From Desulfococcus multivorans (GTDB taxonomy: Bacteria; Desulfobacterota; Desulfobacteria; Desulfobacterales; Desulfococcaceae): a stretch of DNA of 64,000 nucleotides. The position numbers and the translations under genes are program-made. Shown piece after piece: positions 33,539 through 43,842 of the stretch. The first letter of the stretch is position 1. Every line of letters starts with the position of its first letter. The notes under the pieces are model-generated. The model did no database searches and was not told the origin of the DNA. It saw nothing but the letters and a program-made list of their open reading frames with translations. The stretch is taken from positions 3,445,001 to 3,509,000 of the forward strand of contig NZ_CP015381.1 of NCBI RefSeq assembly GCF_001854245.1. The letters run 5' to 3'.

Positions 33539-34378
33539 ATGACACGTAAAACGACCATCGTCGACATCAAGGCCAGAAAAAAAACCGGTCCGCCCATCAC
33601 CATGCTGACGGCCTACGACTATCCCATGGCCCTCCTCGTGGACCGGGGCGGCATCGACATGATCCTGGTGGGGGACTCCCTCGGCATGGTGGTTCTGGGC
33701 TATCCGGACACCATATCCGTCACCATGGACGAGATGGTCCACCACACCAAGGCGGTGAGTCGGGTCGCCGAACACGCCCTCGTGGTGAGCGACCTGCCTT
33801 TCGGCGCCTACAACGTTTCCATCGAGAAGGCCGTGGAGAACGCCAACCGGATAATGAAGGAGGGGCGGGCCGACGCCGTCAAGCTTGAAGGCGGCAGAAG
33901 CATGGCATCGGTGGTGGAGGCGGTCGTCCGCTCCGGAACCCCCGTCCAGGGACACATCGGCCTGACGCCCCAGACGGCGTCGGCCCTGGGCGGGTTCAAG
34001 GTTCAGGGCAAGAGCGCCGAAGCGGCGCGAACGCTCATCGATGACGCCAAGGCCCTCGAAGCCGCGGGCTGCTTCTCCATTGTCCTGGAGGCAATTCCCG
34101 CCCCCATCGCGCAGATGGTGACCGAGGCCCTCGCGATTCCCACCATCGGCATCGGCGCCGGGGTCCACTGCGACGGCCAGGTGCTGGTCATCCACGACAT
34201 GGTAGGACTCTTCGATCGGTTCACCCCGAAATTCGTCAAACAGTACGCCAAGGTCAGCGATATCATCGCATCGGCCATATCCGCCTACGCCGACGAGGTT
34301 AAAAACCGCCGGTTTCCTGAGGAGCGGCACAGCTTCACCATGAAAACCGACGAACTGGACAAACTGGAAAAGGCCTGA
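33539..34378 (+). CDS. panB: 3-methyl-2-oxobutanoate hydroxymethyltransferase
   Basis: The 279-aa enzyme transfers a hydroxymethyl group from methylene-tetrahydrofolate to alpha-ketoisovalerate, making ketopantoate. Family motifs include LTAYDYPMA, VGDSLGMVVLGY, the magnesium-binding aspartates, KLEGG, HIGLTPQ and GIGAGVHCDGQVLVIHD. AAAGGAAC precedes ATG 33539. It is directly downstream of panE. Pantothenate supply for CoA fits the heavy CoA traffic of this organism. Confidence 0.95.
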   Translation: MTRKTTIVDIKARKKTGPPITMLTAYDYPMALLVDRGGIDMILVGDSLGMVVLGYPDTISVTMDEMVHHTKAVSRVAEHALVVSDLPFGAYNVSIEKAVENANRIMKEGRADAVKLEGGRSMASVVEAVVRSGTPVQGHIGLTPQTASALGGFKVQGKSAEAARTLIDDAKALEAAGCFSIVLEAIPAPIAQMVTEALAIPTIGIGAGVHCDGQVLVIHDMVGLFDRFTPKFVKQYAKVSDIIASAISAYADEVKNRRFPEERHSFTMKTDELDKLEKA

Positions 34379-34415
34379 TAACGACCAAAGCGCCGGCCTG
34401 GAGGGAGGAAAGATC

Positions 34416-34856
34416 ATGACGACATCCTATCGAATTTATCCCGTCGGCAGGATCCACAAGAACGGCGACAAGACCTGGATCGAGATCGAGGAGGCCTACC
34501 GGGAGGCCATGGACGGGCTTTCCGGGTTCTCCCACATCACGGTGCTCTACTGGTTCCACCAGAACGACACGCCGGAGAAACGGTCCATCCTGAAGGTTCA
34601 TCCCCGAAAGGACAAGGCCAATCCCCTCACCGGCGTATTCGCCACCCACTCCCCTTGCCGTCCCAATCTCATCGCCATGACCCACTGCCGGATCACGGGC
34701 ATCGATGGGAGCCTCATCCACATCGATGCCGTCGACGCCTATGATCAGACACCCGTCATCGACATCAAGGCCTTCATTCCCATGGACAAGACAACGGCGG
34801 AGACGGTGCGGGTTCCCGACTGGGTGAACCGGCCGCGTCGACAGGATCCGGCGTAA
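34416..34856 (+). CDS. trmO: TrmO-like tRNA (N6-threonylcarbamoyladenosine37-N6)-methyltransferase
   Basis: The 146-aa protein is of the TsaA/TrmO (YaeB, UPF0066) family, which methylates t6A37 in tRNA using S-adenosylmethionine. It keeps the family signature KVHPRKDKANPLTGVFATHSP with PCRPN following, and the C-terminal DVKAF/IKAFIP-type strand. It is a short form that lacks the C-terminal extension of E. coli TrmO, like many archaeal and anaerobe homologues, some of which may act on other substrates. GGAGGAAA precedes ATG 34416; 37 bases follow panB. Confidence 0.82.
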   Translation: MTTSYRIYPVGRIHKNGDKTWIEIEEAYREAMDGLSGFSHITVLYWFHQNDTPEKRSILKVHPRKDKANPLTGVFATHSPCRPNLIAMTHCRITGIDGSLIHIDAVDAYDQTPVIDIKAFIPMDKTTAETVRVPDWVNRPRRQDPA

Positions 34857-34881
34857 GACCGACGGAAACAAGGAGACGATA

Positions 34882-35319
34882 GTGGACGACAGAACCGAAG
34901 CGATCAACGACTATATCCGGCAGGATCCCTTTGCCCGGTTCCTGGGGGCCGATGTGGAGATCCCGAAACCGGGCCATGCCCGGGTGACCCTGACGGTCAC
35001 CGACGACATGCTCAATTTCCACGGCAGCACCCACGGCGGCCTGATTTTCGCCATGGGCGACATGGCCTTCGCCGCGGCGAGCAATTCCCACGGTCGAACG
35101 GCCGTGGCGCTGAACGTGGCCATCAATTTTCTGAGGGCGACGACATCCGGGGACCGGCTCGTGGCCGAAGCGGTGGAAGAGAGCGAATCGGGGCCCGTAG
35201 CCCTCTATGACATCACCGTGCGGAACGATCGAACCGGGGCGATAGTGGCCAGGAGCCAAAACCTGGTCTATCGAAAAAAGGAGTGGTTCGTGCCCGATAC
35301 GGCGGGACAGACGCCCTGA
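34882..35319 (+). CDS. PaaI-type hotdog thioesterase
   Basis: The 145-aa single hotdog-fold protein carries the PaaI signature FHGSTHGGLIFAMGDMAFAAASNS, including the HGG loop and the aspartate on the central helix. Such enzymes hydrolyse aryl- or acyl-CoA thioesters that stall pathways. The C-terminal AxxQxxxYRKK-like strand is present. It begins at GTG 34882 with AAGGAG upstream, 25 bases after trmO. The precise CoA ester cannot be told from sequence; an aromatic-degradation context is not seen here. Confidence 0.85.
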   Translation: MDDRTEAINDYIRQDPFARFLGADVEIPKPGHARVTLTVTDDMLNFHGSTHGGLIFAMGDMAFAAASNSHGRTAVALNVAINFLRATTSGDRLVAEAVEESESGPVALYDITVRNDRTGAIVARSQNLVYRKKEWFVPDTAGQTP

Positions 35320-35407
35320 AATCGAAAGCGGCAGAGGATGTCATGAAAACCCGGTTCATTGACGCCATAAACCGCCGGGACGGCATCGGCGCTAATCCGA
35401 CTGGAGT

Positions 35408-35425
35408 CCCGGGACGCCCGGGAGG
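35408..35425 (+). promoter_or_regulatory. hairpin overlapping the ribosome-binding site of the SLC13-type gene
   Basis: CCCGGG (35408-35413) and CCCGGG (35417-35422) can pair around ACG, and the second arm overlaps GGAGG (35421-35425), the likely ribosome-binding site for ATG 35437. Folding would hide the site. Confidence 0.35.
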
Positions 35426-35436
35426 TGGAGAACAGC

Positions 35437-37305
35437 ATGGAAGCACCCCTTGAAATGACACCGGACATGCTCATGGTTTTCGGTTTTCTGGTCCTTGTCA
35501 CCGCCCTTTTCGTATTCGAGGTCGTGCGCGTCGACATGGTCGGGCTTCTGATGATGGTTCTTCTCCCGCTGTCGGGCGTCATCGAGCCCGGCCTGGCCGT
35601 CAGCGGCCTGAGCTCCAATGCCGTGGTGTCCATCATCGCGGTGATCATCATCGGAGAGGGGCTGGACAAGACCGGCGTCATGAACGTTTTTGCGCGACAG
35701 ATCATCCGGTTGGCCGGAAAAAGCGAGCGCCGGATCATGGCCCTCATCGCCGGAACCGTAGCGCTGATATCCAGCTTCATGCAAAATATCGGAGCGGCGG
35801 CACTCTTCCTCCCGGCAACCCACCGCATCTCCCATCAGCTGAACGTTCCGATCTCCAGAATCCTCATCCCCATGGGCTACTGCGCCGTCATCGGCGGATG
35901 CATCACCCTCGTGGGGTCCAGTCCCCTGATCCTCCTCAACGACCTGATGGCTTCCTGGTGGGCCAACACCCCCTCGGCCCTGGCCGACGGCAGGGCCTTC
36001 GAACCTTTCGGTCTTTTCAGCGTGGCACCCATCGGCATCGCCCTGGTCCTGGCCGCGATCCTCTACTTCGTGGTCTTCGGCAAGATCGTTCTGCCGGCAG
36101 TCCCATCCCACCCGGAAACCGACGGGTGTATCCTGAAAAACGACCTGGAATGCACCTACGGCAAGGAGATCCAGCGGGCCTATGAACTCCATGTCCCCAG
36201 GGACTTCAAAACCCGCCGGCTCGACGAGCTCAGAATCCGGCCGCTTTATCATTCCACCGTCATCTGCATCTGCAAGCGGGAGGGGCGTTACAAGGTGACC
36301 GTTCCCGCCCGGGCCGACATCATCGAACCCGGGGATGTGGTCGGGATCATCAGCAACCAGGAGCATGTGGAAAGGCTCGCGGCGGATACGGGGTGGGCCC
36401 TGTGCGATGGACTGGATCGTCTCAACGAGGTGCTCAGCCCCGATGTCGCCGGCATCACCGAGGCCGTCGTCACGCCCCGGTCGGAGTTGGTGGGAAAGAC
36501 GCTCCACGAGATCTATTTCCGGAAACGATACCATGTGAACCCGCTCGCCCTCTACCGCAAAAACCAGGTGATGCTGGAAGATATCTCGGCGACCCGGATC
36601 CAGCCCGGAGACGCCTTGCTGCTTCAGGGAGAATGGGAAAAATTCCATATTCTTCAACGAAAGCCGGATCTGGCCTTCACCGAGCACATCCCCGGCGAAA
36701 TCCTGCATCCCGAAAAGGCGGGATTCGCCATTGCCGCGGTCACGCTCGCGCTCGTTCTGGCCCTGGGCTTCAAGGTCCAGCTCTCCATCGCGCTCCTCAG
36801 CGGTGCACTATGCATGATCCTGACCGGGGTGCTCTCGCTGGACGAAGCCTATCGGGGGGTGGACTGGATGACGGTGTTTCTTTTGGCGGGACTGATTCCG
36901 CTGGGGCTCGCCTTTGAAAAAACCGGCGCCGCCTTCTATCTCTCCACCACCATCACCCATGCGATGTCGGGAGCATTGACGCCGCTGGTCGTATTCCTGG
37001 TCATCGGCCTGTTGACCTCCTTTTTCACGCTGGTGACCTCCAACATCGGCGCCGCCGTCCTGATGGTGCCCCTGGCCATGAACATGGCCCTGCAATGCGA
37101 CGCCGATCCGAGGATGGCGGCCCTTCTGGTGGGTGTGGCCGCCTCCAACACCTTCATCCTCCCCACCCATCAGGTCAACGCCCTGATCATGAAGCCCGGC
37201 GGCTACCGGGTCAAGGACTATGTCCGGGCCGGCGCCGGCATGACCCTGATCTTCATCGCGGTGGTCATGTCGATGCTCTATTTCTTCTACGGCATCCATG
37301 CCTGA
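35437..37305 (+). CDS. SLC13/DASS-type transporter with two TrkA-C (RCK-C) domains
   Basis: The 622-aa inner-membrane protein has about five N-terminal membrane helices, a cytoplasmic insert (about 230-411) with two TrkA-C domains (for example EPGDVVGIISN and QPGDALLLQGEWEKF endings), and a second set of helices. This matches the divalent anion:Na+ symporter family (SLC13 permeases) of prokaryotes, which import sulfate, dicarboxylates or tungstate-like anions. Sulfate is an attractive substrate in a sulfate reducer but is not shown by sequence. GGAGG at 35421 fits ATG 35437; the frame also offers GTG 35425. The 3' end overlaps the convergent tolC-like gene by 19 bases. Confidence 0.85.
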   Translation: MEAPLEMTPDMLMVFGFLVLVTALFVFEVVRVDMVGLLMMVLLPLSGVIEPGLAVSGLSSNAVVSIIAVIIIGEGLDKTGVMNVFARQIIRLAGKSERRIMALIAGTVALISSFMQNIGAAALFLPATHRISHQLNVPISRILIPMGYCAVIGGCITLVGSSPLILLNDLMASWWANTPSALADGRAFEPFGLFSVAPIGIALVLAAILYFVVFGKIVLPAVPSHPETDGCILKNDLECTYGKEIQRAYELHVPRDFKTRRLDELRIRPLYHSTVICICKREGRYKVTVPARADIIEPGDVVGIISNQEHVERLAADTGWALCDGLDRLNEVLSPDVAGITEAVVTPRSELVGKTLHEIYFRKRYHVNPLALYRKNQVMLEDISATRIQPGDALLLQGEWEKFHILQRKPDLAFTEHIPGEILHPEKAGFAIAAVTLALVLALGFKVQLSIALLSGALCMILTGVLSLDEAYRGVDWMTVFLLAGLIPLGLAFEKTGAAFYLSTTITHAMSGALTPLVVFLVIGLLTSFFTLVTSNIGAAVLMVPLAMNMALQCDADPRMAALLVGVAASNTFILPTHQVNALIMKPGGYRVKDYVRAGAGMTLIFIAVVMSMLYFFYGIHA

Positions 37306-38933
37306 TGCGGATCCCGGCGAAGATCCCCGGCCATTTTCACCCCCCGCCGCTCCAGAAGGCTCCCCTCGGCAAGATGCAGCCTCACGAGAGCGATGCGGTA
37401 ATTGATCACGGCCCTTACCTCGGCGATCTGGCTCAACAGGAGATCGCGCTGGGCCTGGGCGACCAGAAGCGCGGTGCTCGTCCCCACGTCATACATCTCT
37501 TTTTCGGCCCGAAGCGTCTGCTCCTCGAGTTCCCGCGTGATCCGCGACGCTGAAATCTGCTTGCGGGCGCGTTCCACCTCGTTGGCGGCGAGGCGGACGT
37601 CGAGACGGACGAGCTGCCGGAGGTTCTCCACCGCTTCGGCCGACTGTCGACGGGATGCCCGGGCCGCCAGATCACGCGCCTTGGCCGCCCGGTTTCCGAC
37701 ATACCGGCTCAGGCGAATGCCCACCGCCGCATCGTAGGTGTCGCCGTCCAGTTCGCGGAACGCATCGGGAAAGGTGTCGGCGAAGCCGGTCTTACCGAGA
37801 ACGACGAAGAGGTCGAGGAGCGGCAGAAGACCGTTCCGGGTCACGATGGTTTCAAGGCGATTCTGCGTCAGCCGCAGACGGGCCTCGTTCAGATCGGCAC
37901 GAAGCTGTTCGGCGAGGCGAAGCCGATCGGCCAGATCGGTTATGGGCACAGTCGAGACAGACGGCTCGCTGGCGGTGTTGACGGCCCGATCCAGCAGCCC
38001 TTCCGGATCAGGGTCGAGGAGTCGCAGCAGCCGAAGGCGGCGCTCCTCCAGCTGGCTCCGGGCGTCGATCAGGGCCTGCTCGCGTCGGGCGACCTCGGCC
38101 CGGGCGGCCGGGGCCTCGATCTCGGGAAGCACGCCCACTTCGATGCGCTGTTCCACCTCGTCCCGCTGTTGCCGGGCTACGGCAAGGGACTGTTCGTAGA
38201 TGGCGATCTCCTTCCGGGCCAGGGCCATATTCCAGTAGGCAATCTCCGTATCGGCCGCCAGGGCCTCGGTGAATCCCCGCAATTCATACACGCTTGCGGC
38301 GGTATCGAGCTCGGCCTGGCGCACGCTGACCAGGTTCACCGCAGGACCGAATCCTCTGAGGAGTGACTGGGTGACGCTCACCCCCAGGCGGGCGATCTGC
38401 TGTTCCGGCGCCCGGTTGGAGATGCTCCTTTCATGGGAGACGGAGGCCTCCACACGGGTTCCCGACGGCAGCTGCTGACGGACCCCGCCCGCGGCAAAAG
38501 CGTCATGTCCCTTGACACTGAACTGGGTGCCGGTGGACCGGGCGGTCTCGCTCGCCTCCTCCTCGGCGTATTCGAATTCTCCAAATATCTCAGGATCGAA
38601 GTTTCCACGCTCGATCTGCTCGAAGGTGCCGGCGATCACCGGGCCGAGCCGTCGCACACGGAGGTCCCGGTTGTTGGCGAGGGAAAGCATCACAGCCTGT
38701 TCCACCGACAGGTCGAGGGGGCCGTCTTTCGGAAATTCCGCGGGGGAAAGCGCGTCGGGACGCGGTTGAAGCACGTCGGGAACAGCCACGGGTTCGGCGT
38801 CGTCTTCGGCAATATGGACATCGAAATCCGGCGTGAAAACAGGCCGATGATCCGGCATCATGCACCCGGACATCAGGATCGCCCACATTACCGCGGCCGG
38901 TATCAGGCATCCGGAGCAGCTCTGCCGTCTCAA
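37287..38933 (-). CDS. TolC-family outer-membrane efflux lipoprotein (RND system)
   Basis: The 548-aa outer-membrane factor begins with a lipoprotein signal whose lipobox ends at C24 (ILMSGC). The mature part shows paired TolC-type repeats with long coiled-coil helices ([29 protein letters not shown] and [16 protein letters not shown] regions). It would form the exit duct for the RND pump encoded just upstream. The start is TTG 38933, whose codon overlaps the TGA of the pump gene, so translation is probably coupled. It ends inside the 3' end of the convergent SLC13-type gene. Confidence 0.88.
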   Translation of the reverse strand: MRRQSCSGCLIPAAVMWAILMSGCMMPDHRPVFTPDFDVHIAEDDAEPVAVPDVLQPRPDALSPAEFPKDGPLDLSVEQAVMLSLANNRDLRVRRLGPVIAGTFEQIERGNFDPEIFGEFEYAEEEASETARSTGTQFSVKGHDAFAAGGVRQQLPSGTRVEASVSHERSISNRAPEQQIARLGVSVTQSLLRGFGPAVNLVSVRQAELDTAASVYELRGFTEALAADTEIAYWNMALARKEIAIYEQSLAVARQQRDEVEQRIEVGVLPEIEAPAARAEVARREQALIDARSQLEERRLRLLRLLDPDPEGLLDRAVNTASEPSVSTVPITDLADRLRLAEQLRADLNEARLRLTQNRLETIVTRNGLLPLLDLFVVLGKTGFADTFPDAFRELDGDTYDAAVGIRLSRYVGNRAAKARDLAARASRRQSAEAVENLRQLVRLDVRLAANEVERARKQISASRITRELEEQTLRAEKEMYDVGTSTALLVAQAQRDLLLSQIAEVRAVINYRIALVRLHLAEGSLLERRGVKMAGDLRRDPHQAWMP

Positions 38934-41900
38934 TGGTCGCGTCCTTTGGGTTCGGGATGAAAGATCAGGTAAACGGCCGGAATGAGCATCAGCGTAATCA
39001 GGGTCGATCCCGTAAGCCCGCCCACAACCGCCCGCGCCAGCGGGGCCTGGGCGTCGGCGCCTTCACCGATCCCAAAGGCCAGGGGCAGGAGGGCGAGGAT
39101 GGTCGTCAGCGTCGTCATCAGGATCGGCCGCAGACGGCGCCGTCCGGCCTCGGTCACGGCCTTCCGGGGGCTCATGCCCTCCCCCTGCAGGCGCCCGGCC
39201 TGATCCACCAGCAGAATCGCGTTGTTGACGACAATCCCCCCGAGCATGATGCAGCCGATGTAGGACTGCAGGTTCAGCGTCGTGTCGGTCAGGAAGAGGG
39301 TCACCAGCACCCCCACCGCCGCCAGGGGCACCGAGACCATGACGATGACGGGATCCCGAAGCGATTCGTACTGACAGGCGAGCACCATGTACACGAAGAC
39401 CAGGGCCAGGACCAGGGACAACACGAGTTCGCGAAAAGCCTTCTGCTGCTCCTCGAAGGTGCCGGCCACCTGAAGATCGTACTCGACAGGCCGGGGGATC
39501 CCCTCCAGCCGGGCCTGGACGGCCTTTGCCGCAGTGCCCAGATCCCCGTCCGTGACGTTGGCCCTGACCGTGACGATTCGCTGCTGGTCCTTCCGGTCGA
39601 TATAAATGGGCCCCTCACCCGCCCGTGTTGCAACGAGGTTCCGGAGGGCCACCGACTCGCCTGCGGCGGCGGTAAGGGTCAGGTCGAGAATTTCGTCCAG
39701 GGAACGCTTCTCAACGTCCTCAAGCTGCACGAAGATCCGATAGGCGTTGCCGCCCGTCCGGTACTCGCCGGCACGGGAGCCGGCCACGGCGGTTTCCAGC
39801 ACCTCGGTCACGTCGCGGACGCTCAAGCCGAGATCGGCGGCCTTGGCACGGTCCACATAAATCTCCTGCTGGGGCATACCCCCCTCATTCTCCACGTCGA
39901 TGTCGGTGAGTCCCGGAATTCCGGCAACCGCCGCAGCGACCCTCTGGGAGAGAAGATTCAGCGTTTCCAGCTCAAAACCGCGGATCTCGATGGTCAACCC
40001 CTCTTCCCCCCCCAGAATCCGCTCCAGAAGAAACTGTCCCTGGGGCGCCTGGGTGCGGATCGCCATGCCCGGAATCCTGCCCGTGAGGCGGCGCCGGAGA
40101 TCATTGGCGATCTCCACATTGGATCGGGTCCGTTGACCCGCGGGCTGCAGGGAGATGCGGATCTCCCCCTCGGAGGACTGACCGGGGCGCCATCCAGTGG
40201 CGCCAAGGCTGGCCACCCACGAGACAGCCTCCGGCACGGCCGCCGTGATAATGTCTTCCATGCGCCGGACTTGTCGGTCCAGCAGGTCAAGCCGGATGCC
40301 GATCTCCATCTCACCCGTGACGCGCACCTCCCCCTCGTCGCTGGGGGGAAGGAATTCAGATCCGATCATCGGCAGCAGAAGGAGACTCCCGCCGAGCGCA
40401 GCGACGGAGCCCGCCACGATAAGGCCCCGGTGATCCAGCACCCAGCCGATCACATCGCGGTAGCCGCTGTTGAGGCCCTCAAAGAGCCGATCCAGAGCAG
40501 CCCCCCATCGGGCGATCCGGGCCGGGAGGGGGCGAAGGCGGGTCCCGGCCGGACGGAGGAGCCTCGAGGCGAGCATCGGCGCCAGGCTGAGGGAAACGAG
40601 AAGGGAGCAGACCAGCGAAAAGATAATCACGTAAGCCAGCTCCTGGAACAGAATGCCCGATACGCCGCGGACAAAGGCCATCGGCAGAAAAACCACCAGT
40701 GTGGTGATGGTGGAGGCCACAATGGCCGGGCCGACCTCCTGAGCCCCGTTCACCGCGGCATCCGTGGGCGTTTCACCGTTCTCGGCGGCGCGCCGGACGA
40801 TATTCTCCAGAACCACCACGGAGCTGTCCACCATCATACCGACCCCCAGCGCCAGGCCGCCAAGGGTCATCAGGTTCAGGGTGAAGCCCCCGAAATAGAT
40901 GAGCGCGAAGGTGGCGACGACCGAGATGGGAATGGCCACGGATATGACGATCGTGCTCCTGATATTGCGCAGGAAAAAGAGGAGCACCGCAACAGCCAGC
41001 CCGCCGCCGTAAAGCACCGACTGCGCGACGTTGGCAATCGATCTTTCGATGAAGTTGCCCTGGTTGATCACCGGAATGACCCGAACCTGGGGAAAGGCGT
41101 CGTTCACCGCATCGATCTCGGCGAGAACGCGCCGTGAAACCTCTACGGTATTGGCGTCGGCCTGTTTGCGGATCCCAACCCGGAGACCCCGTTCGCCGTT
41201 GACGCGGACGATGCGCGTCCGCTTTTCGTAGGTGTCCCGAACATCGGCCACCTGACCGAGGGTCACCACGGCGCCCCCCTGCCGGAAAACCGCGGTATTG
41301 CGGATCTGGTCGAGATCCGTGAACTCGGCGGGCGCCCGGATCGTGACCTCATGCCGACCCGACTCGATCTGACCCGCCGGCAGGTCGATATTGGCGTTTT
41401 GAAGGGCATCGACGATCCGATTCAAGGGAAGCCCCAGGGCCTTGATCCGGTCGGGGTCCAGCGCGATGCGCACCTCCCGGGTGTACTCACCCCAGAGGTC
41501 CACCTGCGCGACCCCCGGTATGCGCGAGAACCGGTACCGGATCCGGTCCTCGATGAGCTGGGTGAGCTCCACGGGGTCGAGACTGCTGGAGATGCCGAGA
41601 ATGACCACTGGAAATCCGGCGATGTCGAACTTGCTGACCCTGGGACGCACGATGTCGTCGGGCAATTCGTTGATCTCATCCTCGAGTTTGGACTGGACAT
41701 CGAGGGCCGCGGTGTCGATGTCCGTGCCCCACACGAAGTTGACCCGGACGATGCTGCTTCCCTCGGACGAGGTGGACGTGATCTCTTCCACTCCCGGGAC
41801 CGTAGCGACGATTTCCTCGATGATCTGGGTGACCCGCCGCTCCATGACCTCGGGGCTCGCCCCCTCGTACTCGGTTCGGATGGAGACGGTGGGCAGTTCG

Positions 41901-42019
41901 ATGCTGGGCAGCAGGTCGATGCGCAGGCGGCTCAGGGAGACGGCACCCACGATGACAACGATGAGGGTGACCATGATGGTGAGGATGGGCCGATCCACGC
42001 TGAATTTCGGCAGGGTCAT
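38930..42019 (-). CDS. RND efflux pump, AcrB/HAE1 family
   Basis: The 1029-aa inner-membrane pump has the RND duplicated layout: TM1 at the start ([21 protein letters not shown]), large periplasmic loops, and twelve membrane helices in two halves. The TM4 motif [16 protein letters not shown] holds the proton-relay aspartate. Motifs such as [19 protein letters not shown] and the C-terminal [18 protein letters not shown] are typical of the HAE1 group that exports hydrophobic or amphiphilic compounds rather than metal ions. ATG 42019 overlaps the stop of the membrane fusion gene by four bases, and its own stop overlaps the tolC-like start, so all three are coupled. Confidence 0.93.
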   Translation of the reverse strand: MTLPKFSVDRPILTIMVTLIVVIVGAVSLSRLRIDLLPSIELPTVSIRTEYEGASPEVMERRVTQIIEEIVATVPGVEEITSTSSEGSSIVRVNFVWGTDIDTAALDVQSKLEDEINELPDDIVRPRVSKFDIAGFPVVILGISSSLDPVELTQLIEDRIRYRFSRIPGVAQVDLWGEYTREVRIALDPDRIKALGLPLNRIVDALQNANIDLPAGQIESGRHEVTIRAPAEFTDLDQIRNTAVFRQGGAVVTLGQVADVRDTYEKRTRIVRVNGERGLRVGIRKQADANTVEVSRRVLAEIDAVNDAFPQVRVIPVINQGNFIERSIANVAQSVLYGGGLAVAVLLFFLRNIRSTIVISVAIPISVVATFALIYFGGFTLNLMTLGGLALGVGMMVDSSVVVLENIVRRAAENGETPTDAAVNGAQEVGPAIVASTITTLVVFLPMAFVRGVSGILFQELAYVIIFSLVCSLLVSLSLAPMLASRLLRPAGTRLRPLPARIARWGAALDRLFEGLNSGYRDVIGWVLDHRGLIVAGSVAALGGSLLLLPMIGSEFLPPSDEGEVRVTGEMEIGIRLDLLDRQVRRMEDIITAAVPEAVSWVASLGATGWRPGQSSEGEIRISLQPAGQRTRSNVEIANDLRRRLTGRIPGMAIRTQAPQGQFLLERILGGEEGLTIEIRGFELETLNLLSQRVAAAVAGIPGLTDIDVENEGGMPQQEIYVDRAKAADLGLSVRDVTEVLETAVAGSRAGEYRTGGNAYRIFVQLEDVEKRSLDEILDLTLTAAAGESVALRNLVATRAGEGPIYIDRKDQQRIVTVRANVTDGDLGTAAKAVQARLEGIPRPVEYDLQVAGTFEEQQKAFRELVLSLVLALVFVYMVLACQYESLRDPVIVMVSVPLAAVGVLVTLFLTDTTLNLQSYIGCIMLGGIVVNNAILLVDQAGRLQGEGMSPRKAVTEAGRRRLRPILMTTLTTILALLPLAFGIGEGADAQAPLARAVVGGLTGSTLITLMLIPAVYLIFHPEPKGRDH

Positions 42020-43215
42020 CCGATGCCTCCGCCGCTCTTCCCGGCGTCGTCGGGAATCGTGACGGGCGATCCGTCTTCGAGCAGCTGCTGCCCCAGAATC
42101 ACGACCCGTCCGTCAAGGTCTTCCCCCGCCACCTGAACGCGTCCGGCCTCGCGAATACCCACGGTGACGCTGCGCCATGAGACCGACCGCCCCGCCGCAT
42201 CGACGACAAACACCCCGGTCCGGTCCCCTCGCGATGTCAGGGCTTCCTCCGGAACGATCACGGCGTCCTCGGCCCGGTCGAGTACCACGGTGGCCCGGAT
42301 GAACATACCGGGTTTGAGCCGATGCCGGGGGTTTTCGATGGTCAACTCCACCTTGGCCTGCCGGGTGGCCTCCTGGAAGATCGGGGCGATGCGGTCCACC
42401 CGCCCTTCGAACCGCTCGCCCGGATAGGCGTCGGTGGTCAGGGTGACGCTCTGAGAGAGCTCCAGGCGCGCGTAGTCCTTCTCGGTCACGAAGATGACCC
42501 CGATCAACGGATCGAGGTCGACGATGGCCATCAGCGGCGTGTTGGCGGAGACGGTGTCGCCTTCCTCGACGTAGCGCTCGGCCACGACGCGCAGGGCGTC
42601 CGATCCCGTCCACCCCGCCGTCACCCGGGTGTAGCCGAGACGGATGTTGGCTGCCGCCAGAGCGGCCTCGGCTTTGGTCACATGGGCCCGGGCCACCTCG
42701 AGCTGCGCCTTTTTGGCCAGTTGATTGGCCCGGGCCGTGTCCATCTGGGCATCCGAGGTCACACCCCGCTTCCGAAGCGTTTCGATGCGGGCCAGCTCGC
42801 GGCCTGCGATCTCGAGGGCGCTTTCCGCCTCGGCAAGATTGGCGCGGTTCACCGCCAGTTCGGCCCGGGCCTCGGCCACCGCCTGGACATATTCGTCGTC
42901 ATCCAGGGCCGCCACGACCCGGCCTCTTGAGACGGTGTCGGCCAGATCGACGAAAACCGCTTCGATGCGCCCGCTCACCTTCGGCGCCACCACGAACTTT
43001 GCCGGGGCCTCCAGGGCGCCGCTGAATGTGCGGCTGAGCACGATGGGGCCACGCTGAATCGGGGCCACTGCGACAGGAGCGGGCTGCGGCCCGCCGCTCT
43101 GTTTTTCGGGATCCCCGCCCCCCTGGAGTTTGTTGTAGATCATCCAGCCCAAGGCGGCGACCACTGCCGCAACCACCGTCAACACCGCCAGGCGTCCTGC
43201 TCCGATAGGTTTCAC
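42016..43215 (-). CDS. RND periplasmic adaptor (membrane fusion protein)
   Basis: The 399-aa adaptor has an N-terminal membrane anchor ([20 protein letters not shown]), a lipoyl/barrel-sandwich part ([22 protein letters not shown]), a coiled-coil hairpin ([26 protein letters not shown]) and beta-barrel and membrane-proximal domains. It links the pump to the outer-membrane duct. I place the start at GTG 43215 because GAGG sits six bases upstream and the anchor follows at once. The frame stays open to 43338, but the extra residues (rich in Arg and Pro) do not look like part of the family. First gene of the minus-strand efflux operon. Confidence 0.88.
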   Translation of the reverse strand: MKPIGAGRLAVLTVVAAVVAALGWMIYNKLQGGGDPEKQSGGPQPAPVAVAPIQRGPIVLSRTFSGALEAPAKFVVAPKVSGRIEAVFVDLADTVSRGRVVAALDDDEYVQAVAEARAELAVNRANLAEAESALEIAGRELARIETLRKRGVTSDAQMDTARANQLAKKAQLEVARAHVTKAEAALAAANIRLGYTRVTAGWTGSDALRVVAERYVEEGDTVSANTPLMAIVDLDPLIGVIFVTEKDYARLELSQSVTLTTDAYPGERFEGRVDRIAPIFQEATRQAKVELTIENPRHRLKPGMFIRATVVLDRAEDAVIVPEEALTSRGDRTGVFVVDAAGRSVSWRSVTVGIREAGRVQVAGEDLDGRVVILGQQLLEDGSPVTIPDDAGKSGGGIG

Positions 43216-43842
43216 CAATATCCTCACTCCGTCGTTTCGGGATCGTTGCACATCCGACGATCCTGTTGCCTTCCGCCGAGGTCGGCACGGCGGATCCGTC
43301 CTCGCACGTGCCTTCCAGGGCTCACCATCCATTACCACAGGCGGAATGCCCTTCGCAACCGATGCCTCTCGCAGCCGGGAAAAGTCTCATCCATATTTTC
43401 AATTTCCAGTACCGAGGGGACGACCCATGCCCCGCGCGGTTTCGATCAAATGCCGCTGAAGCCTGCTCCGGGCGGCCTGGAAACCCGGGTTGAGATATCA
43501 AACGTGTTGACACCGGTACAGGCCTCTCGTATGTTGCCGTTTTGAAAAATCGAGCGATTCATTGACGCTTCCCCGGTCCGAGCATCCCTTTCCGGCCGAC
43601 AACGCCCCTCCTCCCCGACGGCTTTGGAAGCGTCATCGATACCGTGAGATCCGGGCTGCCGGGGAAGCCAAAAGACACCCGGCAGATCCAGGTGTAACCC
43701 AATGCATCGAAACGCCGACTGATACTATATCACTCAGCCCGTCATCACCACGACATCCGAAGGTTGAAGGTATCCAATGGATCGGAACGGTTCGCGTCAG
43801 TTCTACCAGGACTGTTGACATGAATGAAACGGCATTGAAACC
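43216..43842. other. divergent intergenic region between two efflux operons
   Basis: About 630 bases separate the RND operon (minus) from the ABC efflux operon (plus). A plus-strand promoter match lies at 43507-43535, with an imperfect TATCAA-n5-TTGACA inverted repeat over its -35 box. No regulator gene is encoded here or next to either operon. Small open frames on both strands show no recognisable protein. Confidence 0.55.
43507..43535 (+). promoter_or_regulatory. candidate sigma70 promoter of the ABC efflux operon
   Basis: TTGACA (43507-43512), a 17-base spacer and TATGTT (43530-43535). It would give a leader of roughly 300 bases. The imperfect inverted repeat TATCAA-ACGTG-TTGACA (43496-43512) overlaps the -35 box and could be a repressor site. 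Confidence 0.45.

Noticed and set aside
35343-35453. 36-codon frame between the thioesterase and SLC13-type genes with a fair ribosome-binding site
   Set aside because: Gly/Pro-rich without recognised similarity and overlaps the SLC13 start in another frame; probably chance.
38933-41137. 734-aa open frame on the plus strand opposite the RND pump
   Set aside because: Rich in His, Gln, Arg and Gly with no membrane segments or motifs; antisense shadow of a clear RND gene.
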